Shown here in pieces: positions 45,343-56,043 of a stretch of 64,000 nt of DNA (its first letter is position 1; each line of letters opens with the position of its first letter). The DNA lies in assembly GCA_905220665.1 (NCBI GenBank), contig CAJNAR010000144.1, forward strand, positions 558,001 through 622,000, given 5' to 3'. The notes beneath the pieces are model-generated. The model saw only the letters and a program-made list of their open reading frames with translations, was not told the DNA's origin and made no database searches. The position numbers were made by a program, and so were the translations under genes. Origin of the DNA: Albugo candida. Its lineage: Eukaryota > Oomycota > Peronosporomycetes > Albuginales > Albuginaceae.

Positions 45343-47561
45343 ATGGTACTTATAATGCGTTTCCTCGGTAGGTGTTCTGCATTTTCCAGCACATCGTTCT
45401 CTAAGTAATGGATTTCTGAAGGAGGTATTTTTGCTGCGACGTTATTCTCTTATACCGTGGCTACCTGGACACAATTATGGAGTCACCGTCAGGCAGCCGC
45501 GTACCCTGACAAACGAACAGCACATGCGATGATCATCTATCAGGATGCTTTGTATGTATATGGCGGTCTGGGTGAGAACTTAGCTGGAGATGACTATGAG
45601 CATGAGGATTCTTGGAAGGTGAGCCGTTCAAGTCTCATTTCGCCTCCCTCGGTTCCTTAAAGTTCGTGTTCTAGTTCGATCTAAAGCAAAATCGATGGAC
45701 GAAGTTAGTCGAAGAAAATGACATGAAACCTCCACACAGGTTTCATCATACTGCAGTAAGTTGGACAGCACCGAGCCGAAAGTAATACACACGACCAACA
45801 TGCTGCTTGATTTAGGCTTTATACTCGGATGACATAACAAGCCAAATGATAATTTTTGGTGGACTCTCTCTTTCAACAAATGCTAATGCACAAACAAAAC
45901 AGTCATCAATGCTGCAAATTACAGAGTATAATGATATTTGGCGTTTATCCTTATCTTCTGGTAAGGTGGTGTGGAGTAAAGACGCAACTAGCAATCATGC
46001 TATCAACGACACTGAAGTTCCATCTCCGCGGTCAGAAGCAGGGTCTATCATTCATGACAACAAGCTTTATATTTTTGGAGGCATTTCATATCGATCTAGT
46101 GGCTTAGACTCTCCAGTAGACATGAATGATCTATGGAGCTACGATCTTGAGACAAAGACATGGATAGAGATCCGACCGGTTGATGGCATCGTCCCGTCTC
46201 GGAGATTTTCTCATTCAGTCACTCTTGTAAAGCATAGTGGTTTATCGTACTTATTAGTCTACAGTGGTCGGCATCTACAGCAGTCAACCTGGAGTGCGCT
46301 GGACGATACATGGCTTTATTCAATTTCCGAGAAGCGTTGGATCAAAGTTCAATCTTCTAGTTCGATTCCGCGTATGTATACATCCATCATCACGACAGGA
46401 GATAAGAATTTTTGGTTTTTCGGGGGATACTATCGCCCTCTGCATACCATGAGTGGGTACGTGTTCGATGACACTGTCAGTGGAGAGCTCAATATCAATT
46501 CGGGGTCCGCTTCAGATTCTTCGATCACGGCAACGCCAGTCACGAAAGGGGTCAGTATGAAGCTTTATACCGCAGTTGGTGGCATAAACAGCGCAATACC
46601 ACCATTACGCTACAATCATCAGGCAGTTGTGTGGAATGAAGCCATTGTGGTATATGGAGGAAGCTATCAAACAGTGCGTGGAGACGTATGGAGTTACAAT
46701 ACAACTCTTGCGGTTCTCTCGCAAGATGTGAACATGTTTTCGAAAAAAATCACGTCGCTTATCTACATTCTTGGAGGTCTCATCGCGGTAATTGTTGTCA
46801 TCTTGTTACTATTACTATTGCGATGGCGACAAGTCGACCAACGCAATGTGAGAACCTTCTGCTCATCGGCTCGTTCCAAATCCTTAATTCTGTTTCGTTA
46901 TAGCTACAGATGAGGCAGCTTCATGGTCCCAATACTCGTGGAGTTTCGCAGGAAAAACTGCAACAACTTGAGATACTCAAGTATCAGAAGCCGGTCAAAA
47001 GCGTGAATTCCGCGAGCGAATGCGCCAAGAATGTGCCAAGCTCAAATCGTACTGGTCTGGATGAAATACCGATCTGCTTGAACCTTGACGAAGATGTGTG
47101 CCCTATATGCTTGGTAATGCATTCGATTAGCTTATCACTCTGCTTCGCTTCTTATCAAAATTATTTCAGGTCGAGTTTGAGGAAGAGGAAAATATTCGGA
47201 AACTTCACTGCACACACATTTTCCATGTCCCTTGTATTGACGAATGGCTTCGACGAAATGTGGTAAGTCTGGGTGCTAGTAGGAGTTTGTTCCATATTTT
47301 CTCATGTTTCACCTCTAGACATGTCCAATGTGCAAAGATATTGTCGAGGTTGCGACCGGACAGGAGCAACATCCTGCGAATGGTTCATCCCGACGATTTA
47401 GTGTTACCCCATTGCTGAATCCGCGTATTTCCTCACAATCTTCAATAGTTCCCGTCGCACCCGAGAGAAGTGCAGCAGTGCAAATAATTAGCAATGCGGT
47501 CATTAGCCCAATGGAAGTAAGGTTGGCGCCACGAACAATAGTGGAGGCACCAGACACATGA
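45343..47561 (+). CDS. Kelch-repeat, transmembrane RING-H2 ubiquitin ligase
   Basis: Seven exons (45343..45367, 45422..45618, 45675..45755, 45816..46847, 46904..47113, 47170..47262, 47319..47561) total 627 codons, every junction in frame. The first exon supplies a signal peptide (MVLIMRFLG-GIFAATLFSYTVA). Kelch blades follow (ALYVYGGLGEN, MIIFGGLS, KLYIFGGISYR, FWFFGGYYR, AIVVYGGSYQ). A single TM (SLIYILGGLIAVIVVILLLL) follows, then a cytosolic RING-H2: CPICLVEFEEEENIRKLHC, HIFHVPCIDEWL, CPMC. The predicted topology puts the kelch propeller in the lumen or outside and the RING in the cytosol, so it may ubiquitinate membrane cargo recognised on the other side. Confidence 0.88.
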
Positions 47562-47614
47562 GTTTGTAAAAGATAGCGAGTTATTTATCTATATCAGCTT
47601 TATTCAAGTTGCCT

Positions 47615-48563
47615 TTACTTTCCCATTTTCTCTTCTTTCAATTGTTGAATGAGCTTTCTCAAGTCGATTTTCTCCTTCTCCGTAGCATGTCCGGCAGCCC
47701 TGTCGACAGACATTCCACAGCGAGAAACAAAATTAGTATATTCATTTCAACAAACTTTTATAGTAAAGGAAGGCCTACATCCATCGGATCCGTCCTTTGT
47801 CGTCAATCAGATGAGCATAGCAGACGAAACTGTTGTACATTTCCATCAAAGTTCTGAAGTTATCTCGCCAACCAAACGCGTAATAAGAGTTCGCGTGAAA
47901 GGCTTCTGGTATGTGAGTCTTCAGACCTTTCACAATCGCAGATTTGAATATTTTAAAGTACCATTCTTCGATGATGGACAAATGTATAACCTGTACTTCT
48001 GGTAATGAATATAGCGACTTGGAGGATGAATGACCATTGCCTACAGATAACCATTCTGGTGACATTTGCAATCCCGAATTTTTGAAATTGGTCAGCAGGA
48101 TAGTAATTTTTCCATTCTTCAACACTTTCTGCAAATCACATTCTTCATGAAGGAGACTCCTACATTTGAATTCAGGAAAGAATGTAGCGTTGGCGACTGG
48201 AAGAAGAGTGGAGGACCCATGTAGGATCTACAGAATGACAGATATTCAGTTCGAGTAATTATGCCCACCGATTGATAATACCTTTCCATCATTATCGTTG
48301 TAAACTTTCATTTCGCCGAACATGTCGGGTCGATACTTCTTGATTTCATGCTCCTGGAGCTGTTCGATTAGTGCGTTGTTGACTTTAGCCGCACTTTTGA
48401 TCCTTTTAACGGGTGACAGCTGCTCCCAAAATGATTTACGTTGGATCTTCGATCCAAAGGATGCTATTATCGGTTGACCCTCGGCCGCTTTACTGGTGAA
48501 AGCTCGATATTTTGAGATTTTATGAATGATGCGTTGATTCCCGATTGGGTTGCGGTAGCTCAT
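47615..48563 (-). CDS. ATP10: ATP10, mitochondrial F1Fo-ATPase assembly factor
   Basis: Three exons (48282..48563, 47779..48227, 47615..47699; introns 54 and 79 nt) give 271 residues. ATP10 motifs: KSFWEQLSPVKRIKSA, NATFFPEFKCRSL, VQVIHLSIIEEWYFKIFKSA, YYAFGWRDNFRTLMEMYNSF, and the C-terminal YAHLIDDKGRIRWMAAGHAT. The basic N-terminus (MSYRNPIGNQRIIHKISKYR) suits mitochondrial import. Yeast Atp10 chaperones Atp6 of the Fo sector. Its stop lies 54 nt from the stop of the convergent kelch-RING gene. Confidence 0.88.
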
Positions 48564-48936
48564 TTGACTAGGAGCTGGGCGAATTTAAGCCACATTTTAC
48601 TTAAGTTGATTAATTTCGGATGTACTTAAGCGTCCGAAAGTGACAGCTGCGTCGCCGCAAACAGTTGTTCGAAAATCAGCTGCTCTTAGACCGTCCGTGT
48701 GCTTTATCATAATCGACCCACTCTAGAAACCGTGTTTTCTCATCCGAGATGATTCGAACGTTAATCAAGCCAATCATATGAGTTTGCTAATGCTTTGAGC
48801 AGTTAGTCTCAAAAACCACGGCGAAAGGCAATAGAAATCAAACTTGTGATTTTTCGAACCGAAGGAAAGCCGATTTTGTAATGAAGTGATCATGACTCTC
48901 ATAATCCAATATTACAAGTAGTCACCACTAAAAATT
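48564..48936. other. 373-nt divergent promoter region (ATP10 / glutamate decarboxylase)
   Basis: Non-coding spacer between outward-facing starts at 48563 and 48937. No coding frame or repeat seen. Confidence 0.4.
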
Positions 48937-50569
48937 ATGAATACGGAATTCAGAAACGATGCTTCAGAGCCTCTTTACAGCCATCCTTTGGTCTGTGTTG
49001 ACCTACCTACCGAACGATTCCCTCAATATCCGACCCCGGCTCGAGTAGCTCATCAAATCATTAAGGATGAATTATCGCTGGATGGAAATCCCAAAATGAA
49101 TGTAAGAACATGATAAACGGTTTTCTATCAATCGTTATTCAAATTGACTGTGTCTTGAAGCTTGCATCCTTCGTCACCACGTACATGGAACCAGAAGCTG
49201 ATGACTTGATGGTGGATGGACTACGAAAAAATTACATCGATCTTGATCAGTATCCTCAGACAGCCGAGATTCATAATCGCTGTGTCACAATGCTCGCCAA
49301 TTTATATCACGCTCCTTTGAAAGACCATGAGAAAGGTACTGGTACCGGGTGTGTCGGATCATCAGAAGCCATCATGCTTGCTGGGCTCGCTATGAAAAGA
49401 CGCTGGAAAGATCGACGGATTGCTGCCGGATTACCTTACGATAATCCCAACATGGTTATGGGTTCAAATGTGCAAGTGAGTTGACATGTCATATACATTG
49501 GTATGAATTCATTATATTTATCGGTTTATAGGTTTGCTGGCATAAAATGTGTAAATACTTCGAAATAGAAATACGAGAAGGTGAGCTTATGACCCATTTT
49601 CAGTGTACTCCAACAGTTGAGTTATTCACCCTTGTCAACTTCATAGCGGATGTGTCTGAGGATTGTCTCGTCTTGACCGCCGACCGTGCGCGACCACTTT
49701 TGGATGAGAATACCATCGGTGTATGTGCGATCCTTGGAAGCACTTTCAATGGTGAGTATGAAGATGTTAAAGCTATCCATGACATGGTCATGGAAGTCAA
49801 TGAGGAAAACGGCTGGGGAATCCCCGTGCACGTGGATGCTGCCAGTGGCGGATTTATCGCACCTTTTTTAAACCCTGAGTTGGAGTGGGATTTTCGCCTT
49901 CCCAACGTCAAGTCCATAAACGTTAGCGGACACAAGTTTGGTTTGGTATATGCTGGCATTGGATGGGCATTGTGGCGTGAACCACAAGATTTACCTGCTG
50001 ACCTCGTTTTTCACGTTAACTATCTTGGTGGAGATCAAGCTTCATTCACTCTAAACTTCAGTAAAGGAGCCGGAAATGTGGTCGTGCAGTATTACAACAT
50101 AGTGCGCTTTGGTTATGACGGTTACCGTCGTATCATGCAAGCGTCTATGGACACTGCCTCCTATTTACGCCAAGCGCTTCTCGATACTAATCATTTCAGG
50201 ATCGTGGACAAGCAACACATGCCTTTAGTTGCATTCACTCTCATTGACTCGAATCGCTACACTTGTTATGACATCCAAAACAAACTTAAATACCGCGGAT
50301 GGATCGTACCGGCATATACCTGTTCTCGAGGTGCTGAGAACCTGGTTATCATGCGCGTTGTCGTGAAGCAAAATTTTGCCAACCATATGGCGCACATGCT
50401 GGTGGCAGACATACTACGTGCTATCGAGGAGTTGGAGAAGGAGCATGTCGTGATATCTTCTGCCACCAAATCTGACGGTATGACGAAGAAACTTCAACAG
50501 GCAATGGGTAGCATCGAGCTCGCTTTCCGTGCTAAACGTCACTCTAGCCGCACAGAACGAGCATGCTAG
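48937..50569 (+). CDS. GAD: Glutamate decarboxylase (PLP-dependent)
   Basis: Three exons (48937..49101, 49161..49475, 49532..50569; introns of 59 and 56 nt) give 505 residues, a typical length. Motifs: [33 protein letters not shown] (phosphate-binding region), [15 protein letters not shown], and [17 protein letters not shown] with the PLP-binding Lys295. It also has [19 protein letters not shown]. It converts L-glutamate to GABA and CO2. The C-terminus is basic and helical ([18 protein letters not shown]), in the position where plant enzymes bind calmodulin; a calmodulin site is inference. Confidence 0.95.
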
Positions 50570-51357
50570 ATGTAAAGTAGCCTCTGTTGTCGATGCGTAT
50601 CTCACTATATGAACGACTATAATATAGTACGTGTGTTGAGGTGGTCCTTCATTGATTCTACCGTGAGTCCCATTGATCACGTCTACTGTCTCGGTCCTTG
50701 AACCATCTCAGAATTCCCTGGGTCATTCTAACGAATTGATATTTCTCAATCGATTTGCATTTTCAACTCTATTTATCAAGTTAAGTGAGAACAGCCAGTG
50801 AAGCATGCCGGATCTCCACACATTCTTACGAGGAACATTCCCTATTATTGTGACCCATCTGAGAACGTCCTACTTTTTACATGCAAATTCCAGCTACCCG
50901 CACGCAATCAAATCCTATGCGAGAAATACTTGGAAAGCAAAAGCGTGGACATGACGTAACATGTTTGCAAGTCTCTCGAGCGCACTACTTATACTTGACC
51001 CATACATTCAAAGAGCATATTTTTACTTTCATTATGTAAAGACATGTCGGGCTTACACTTCCTTGATTAGACGGTACAGAACGAATTTATCCTGTTTTGT
51101 GAATATCCATACTTGGAGCAAACTAAATTCTTCGCGCAAAAGCATCATGCAAAAAGCTCAAATCATTCAGATCCTGGGTATTAGGTACAGGGCTTGATGG
51201 TGAACTTTTCCGTATGTCGGAGCATGTGCTACTGTGTCAACTCGCTCTATGCCAATGTCGTGCGAGTAACAGACTTTACTCGGGATCTGTTCCAGATTTT
51301 ATTTGGGCCCCAATTTCCCTCTTTTTGTTTTCATTCTCAAAGTAGAACTGGTCATAG
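50570..51357. other. 788-nt interval, nothing recognised
   Basis: AT-rich spacer. Short open stretches on both strands lack start context, splice continuity or composition expected of genes here. Confidence 0.4.
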
Positions 51358-52011
51358 ATGCATTCCACATGCTTAACAGCAGGATTCTTCACTACTGTGG
51401 TAACAGTTTTGCCGGTAGCGGCCAGATCAGGCGTAGAACAGTATAAATCCACAGGTTTTGATCTGAAGGAAGCAACGGTGGACTTTCACCTATTCACTTA
51501 CACGTCTGACTCAAGCGCTTGCGTCGAGCTACTTCAAACGGGATTTTACGATGTAAAAGGAGTCTACACTGTTACAACCGGCCTCTCTTTCACGACGAAC
51601 TGCTACTTCATGAAAGCAGCACCGGATACCTCTGTGATAACAAATTCCAAATCCTCTAAAGAAAACTTGTTTATCTACAGAGCAAACATGAGGGACAATT
51701 CTGAGCCTGTTGGGAAAGATATGTGCACGAGTTCACAAGAATGTGCTTGGCCCATGCAGTGTTATCAACGCAAGTGCGTGGAAACAGGACATACTTTGCT
51801 GGGAATGGCAATAAGTAGTGCTTCAGCAAACAAAACTTTGTTGACTCAATCGAAGGATACTTGTATGGATGCCCTCACGAAGGAAAAAACATACAAATTT
51901 TACAATTTTGAAGAAAACGTCGGGACACTTGGGACATGCACACTTATGAGGGACATAAGCGTTCTGCGTTACGAGACCAAGAGTATAATAGGAGCTTCTC
52001 ACCAAGGCTGA
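51358..52011 (+). CDS. Secreted cysteine-containing protein, candidate effector
   Basis: Single exon of 217 residues with a moderately hydrophobic N-terminal signal (MHSTCLTAGFFTTVVTVLPVAA). The mature chain has about nine Cys, including a compact module CTSSQECAWPMQCYQRKC that resembles a small disulphide-rich (dickkopf/EGF-like) knot. An N-glycosylation sequon is present (NKT). No known family. It stands alone next to the transposon, in the gene-poor part of the window. Confidence 0.6.
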   Translation: MHSTCLTAGFFTTVVTVLPVAARSGVEQYKSTGFDLKEATVDFHLFTYTSDSSACVELLQTGFYDVKGVYTVTTGLSFTTNCYFMKAAPDTSVITNSKSSKENLFIYRANMRDNSEPVGKDMCTSSQECAWPMQCYQRKCVETGHTLLGMAISSASANKTLLTQSKDTCMDALTKEKTYKFYNFEENVGTLGTCTLMRDISVLRYETKSIIGASHQG

Positions 52012-52319
52012 AAGATCTATTGCGTTTTTTAAACCTTATCAGAAATACATTTCGTTCATCTTCAGTATTAAAGACGCTGTAGGCATGCACGTACATCGAC
52101 GTCGTCATTTGATTCCAATTTCAAGCGACAATAGGGCTGAATTCATGTCTTAAGGCACAAGCAGCTAATTGCACGGGGGAGTTGCAAAGATCAGTTTTTG
52201 TTCATCGTCTTACTTCCACAGAATTGAATCAAAGTGTCACCGCTATGGGCTGGTATAACGCCTGTCATAGATGATCCGTCTGTGGTAAGCCTATGCTTAG
52301 CACAGTTTCTTTCACAACT
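52012..52319. other. 308-nt interval, nothing recognised
   Basis: Short spacer between the secreted-protein stop and the transposon target duplication. No coding or repeat signal seen. Confidence 0.35.
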
Positions 52320-52327
52320 TATAAATA
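52320..52327. repeat. Left target-site duplication
   Basis: TATAAATA immediately left of the element, identical to the octamer immediately to its right. Confidence 0.8.
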
Positions 52328-52407
52328 GGAAATTGCTGCGGACACCCCCTTTTTTTGCTACGGACACACCCCTAAAGAGAGAAATTACAAACATACCCCC
52401 TACTTTC
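52328..52407 (+). repeat. Left terminal inverted repeat
   Basis: Starts GGAAATTGCTGCGGAC; its inner part ACATACCCCCTACTTTC (52391..52407) is perfectly inverted at the right end. Relative to the right end it has an extra partial copy of the terminal motif (TTGCTGCGGACACCCCC then TTGCTACGGACACACCCC), a local direct duplication of about 24 nt. Confidence 0.85.
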
Positions 52408-52690
52408 GTACCGTCAATCAGGTAAAAGAAGTCTATCTATCCCTAAAAATAGAAATTACATACCCTTTATAGGTCATCACATCCATAACCTGTGATTATT
52501 AATTTTTGCGGCCAAAATTGAAGAATCATCAAACATAAACGGTCAACAAATTTAATTGGCGTAAATTGGAACCCCCCAATACCATTCCAACAGCTTTTCC
52601 CCAATCACATTTAATCTTGATACAACCATCCTGCTCATTTGACAACAAAACACATTCCTTTTTTTCTGCCAGCCCATTGATCTGAGCAGC

Positions 52691-54808
52691 ATGCCTCGAA
52701 CATCAAAACAGCAACGTCACATGAAAGCTATGCGGGCTGCTTATAAGAGGAAAAAAGCCGGAAATATATCAAGTTCAACTATCGAAATAGGAGCGATATA
52801 AAGGCGGATTAAGAAGTTGAATTCGAGGATTTTGTGGAAAAGCAAACGGACACCATTATCGTGAGTATTGAGTTTGCTTGTAAACGGCCTTCTTGGTACC
52901 TTGGAGATTCCGACAGAACGAAGCAGCGCAAAAGAGCAGCGCAGGAAAAAACAGCTATTGGTTCAAGAAAGCTAGAGACATACTTCAAGGCGAAAGCCAC
53001 ACAGCGTCAGCCTATAGACTCTGAAAGCGAGACTCGATAGATGAAAGACCTCTTCATTCTCAGAACAATTTTCAATGAGCGCTTGTGAAACTGGGAAAAC
53101 AAAATGAATCACAGGAGGAAATTATGCGGCTGCGTCTTGCCTCTGTTGCAGGATACTTCAGGCTTATACTCTGCGGCAGTGAGGTATAGTCAATTCATTT
53201 TGAACATTCTCTAGCGCAATTTTATTTTATTTATTAACGGTCTATCGTGATTGCAAAATAGAGAGTTGCTGCCTCGCAAATAATTGCGGCGACGAATGGA
53301 AAAGGGCGTTGGTTTGCCGAGATGTTTCGTGGCTGGGGACGTTTATGTATTGAAACTGGTTTATTCCCGAGAACAAGCATGGAAAGCATGTTAAAACAAT
53401 CAGTTTATTAGAGGATGAAGATATCATTGCAGATGTGCTGCTTTACCTTCGAAAAAATAAATTCTGCATAGTACGAACGGATTTTACCAAGCATGTCAAC
53501 GAGCAAATACTTCCAAAAATTGATCCTACCGCACCTATCCACCTCAGCACTGTGACCCGCTGGATGAAGTTACTTGGCCTACGCTATTCAGAGGTGGAGA
53601 AAGGCATGTACGTTGATGGCCATGAACGAGCAGATGTCGTGGCATGTCGTACTCAGTTTTTGGAACGAATGAGAATCTATGAGCCATTTATGCCGGAATT
53701 TGTTGGGCCGGAAATGAAATCGGAGATTTGGCCTGCCAGAGATGCCATCATCCTAGTGACGCATGATGAAAGCACATTTGCCACCCATGTTGGCCAGAAG
53801 AAGCTATGGCTTCCTGATGGTGAACAGCCACTGCGGAAAAAGGGGGCTGGAAGATCGATACATGTCAGCGAATTCCTGACTGATGTTGGTAAGTCTATTA
53901 TTTTAGAGGTTTTCGCTCATTCCTTCGATCAAGAGTTAACATTCTCTGTCTCATTCAAGGGGGTCGACTAGCTTTGAGCAAAGAAAAAAAGCTTCAACAC
54001 AGCAATCTTCCAGAAGAGGCCTGCATAATCACATATCCCGGCAAAAACTATGATGGTTGGTGGACTGCGAAAGACCTTCATAATCATCTCCGTGATACTG
54101 CAATTCCCATTTTCGATACGCAATTTCCAAATGCAATAGCTCTCTTCGCTTTCGACGATGCGACTAGCCACGCAGCAATTGCTGAAGATGCTCTCGTATC
54201 TCAACGGATGAATCTTGGGCCGGGAGGAAAGTAATCGGTGATGCGGAATGGAATGTTTGGGGATGGGACGTCGCAATCCATGGTATTCCCCGCAGATCAT
54301 CTTTTGGCCGGAAAACCAAAGGGCATAAAGATCGTCCTGCAGGAACGTAACCTCTGGACGACAAACCTTCGCCTGGATTGCCGGGGTAAATGTGGTGACA
54401 CAGGTAGCTGCGGCCGCAGTGTTATTCAGGACCAGCCGGACTTTAAAGCTCAAAAAGGTTTGTTGGAAGAGACAATCACCGCGGCGGACCATCTCATCAT
54501 ATTTTATCCCAAATATCATTGCGAATTTGATTTTATAGAAAAGTTGTGGGGGGAAGCAAAACGATACTCAAGGATAAATTGCGATTACAACATGGAAAGG
54601 ATTGGTCGCGACAGTTACGAAAGCACTTGCCTCAGTTTTGCTCGCGACAATCCGTCGCCATGCTAGAAACTGCTTCCTTTATATGGATGTGTATCGGAAA
54701 GATCTAACCGGAAAAGCCGCAAAATATGCTATGAAAAAGTACCGATCAAATCGAAGAGTTCCAGACTCAGTTTACACAGACAGCAATGCTTTAGTGGCTA
54801 CTGTATGA
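52691..54808 (+). pseudogene. DDE transposase pseudogene
   Basis: Pieces in order: a basic start (MPRTSKQQRHMKAM, 52691), a DNA-binding-like block with RPSWYLGDSDRTKQRKRAAQ (52880..52960), GRWFAEMFRGWGR (about 53305), SLLEDEDIIADVLLYLRK, HDESTFATHVGQKKLWLPDG (first catalytic Asp, near 53764), FAFDDATSHAAIAED (second Asp region, near 54155), QSMVFPADHLLAGKPKG, and YPKYHCEFDFIEKLWGEAKRY (Glu, near 54520). One plausible intron starts GTAAGT at 53889. Breaks seen: a shift near 53363..53368, an in-frame TAA at 54232..54234, and a +1 shift near 54591 after which the conserved end (RRHARNCFLYMDVYRKDLTG) runs in another frame. It is therefore inactive. Confidence 0.85.
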
Positions 54809-55124
54809 AGCTGTAAGTATAATATAAAGATAATATATTACACTTGTACTCAAAGTTTAAACCGTAAACCCTAATTTGCCTAGGAAATACTAGCTAAATC
54901 TAGTGAAACAGGGCAACTTTTAGAGCCTTATAAATTACCAAAAATCATCCAATTAGAAATTAAGCCTTTTGTTTTGAAGCGCTAGACTGTATCTATCATA
55001 TAAAATCACTGTTTGTTATGCGATGATTTATGCGTGAAGAGTAGTGAATTTACTAAGGCCTAAAAAAGTTACAGGTTATTGGTGGTGTGCACTGTATTAA
55101 AAAAAAAGCTAGACATGACCCCAT

Positions 55125-55823
55125 TCATTCCTGCTCATAAAACAAGTCAAGTATGTCTACTTTGTGGACTTCTTGGAATGTGTCAATCGTCTTGGTCATG
55201 GATTTGTGGTCGCTACTCCATTGACGATCCTGCTCCATGTTATGGCCTGGTTCACCAACAGCTACATCATAGCAGAGCACCAAGTGATTCAATTCATCTG
55301 GTGACACTTGAAGCCTCTCATGCAATTCAAAGTACCCAGCAGAAAATCGATCAATTGTGGTGTACGCAGGCCTCGCTTTGATGCTATTTACACGTATCGC
55401 CACAGGGATCCCGTCATCAAATGTCATACGGTCACAACTCTCATTTTGGAGATCACTGCTGTCCATTTTCGGGCACGTAGGTGCCGTCACGACGCTTTTC
55501 TGGAACTCGAGCAGCCTTCCAACACGTCGGCACTTTAGACTTTATCTCAGAATGATCCCTGCGCTGTGCTGGCTTCAGTTTATGTGTCTTCCCAATTCCA
55601 AATGCTTTTTGGAAACAATGACTTCCTCGATTTGTCTTTTTGATCCTTATTTTCCATCTTCTCATCACGATGAATAAAAATCATCTATCTCCCAACAGCG
55701 ATCACATCATCGGCGGCTTGCTCGTTCCAGCGTACATGCTGATTCTTGGACCTTTATCTCCAGTCTCCACTCTCCGTCATGCTTTTTCTCGGTCAAACCA
55801 TTTGCTTCGCGTTCATCATCCAT
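55125..55823 (-). pseudogene. Possible second, minus-strand gene of the transposon (unresolved)
   Basis: Open minus-strand stretches: a short one from ATG 55823 (MDDEREANGLTEKKHDGEW), one at 55453..55668, and a 121-residue one at 55125..55490 (...FDDGIPVAIRVNSIKARPAY...FELHERLQVSPDELNHLVLC). They lie in different frames, so introns or frameshifts would be needed. No family recognised. Many DNA transposons carry an accessory gene convergent to the transposase; that this is one is inference. Confidence 0.3.
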
Positions 55824-55977
55824 TGCATAAACACGATTACACGCTCAAAAAGTAAAGCCGCTGAGTGTCATCACCTATGCTTTGTGCTGGGATGTCGTAC
55901 CATCCGATCATGAGAATTTACTCTCGAGTCTCCAAAACGCCGCCGGGGTTTATCGGTTTTGATGACTTTTACTTTAA

Positions 55978-56035
55978 GAAAGTAGGGGGTATGTTAGTAG
56001 TTTTTATTCTCAGGGGTGCGTCCGCAGCAATTCCC
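55978..56035 (-). repeat. Right terminal inverted repeat
   Basis: Reverse complement starts GGGAATTGCTGCGGAC (15 of 16 bases equal to the left end) and contains ACATACCCCCTACTTTC at 55978..55994. Confidence 0.85.
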
Positions 56036-56043
56036 TATAAATA
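56036..56043. repeat. Right target-site duplication
   Basis: TATAAATA directly after the right terminus, identical to the left copy. Confidence 0.8.

Larger units (their letters stand above)
52328..56035 (+). mobile_element. Complete but decayed DNA transposon, 3.7 kb
   Basis: Bounded by inverted termini (left 52328..52407, right 55978..56035) and by an exact 8-bp duplication TATAAATA. It carries a DDE-type transposase pseudogene on the plus strand and an unresolved minus-strand open region (about 55125..55823). I associate the transposase wording with a DDE family common in fungal and oomycete genomes but cannot assign a superfamily; an 8-bp duplication is compatible with several. The intact boundaries show one transposition event into this spot. 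Confidence 0.85.

Noticed and set aside
53968..54519. 183-residue minus-strand open frame inside the transposon
   Set aside because: Antisense to transposase motifs; no domain, and the plus strand carries recognisable DDE-region blocks.
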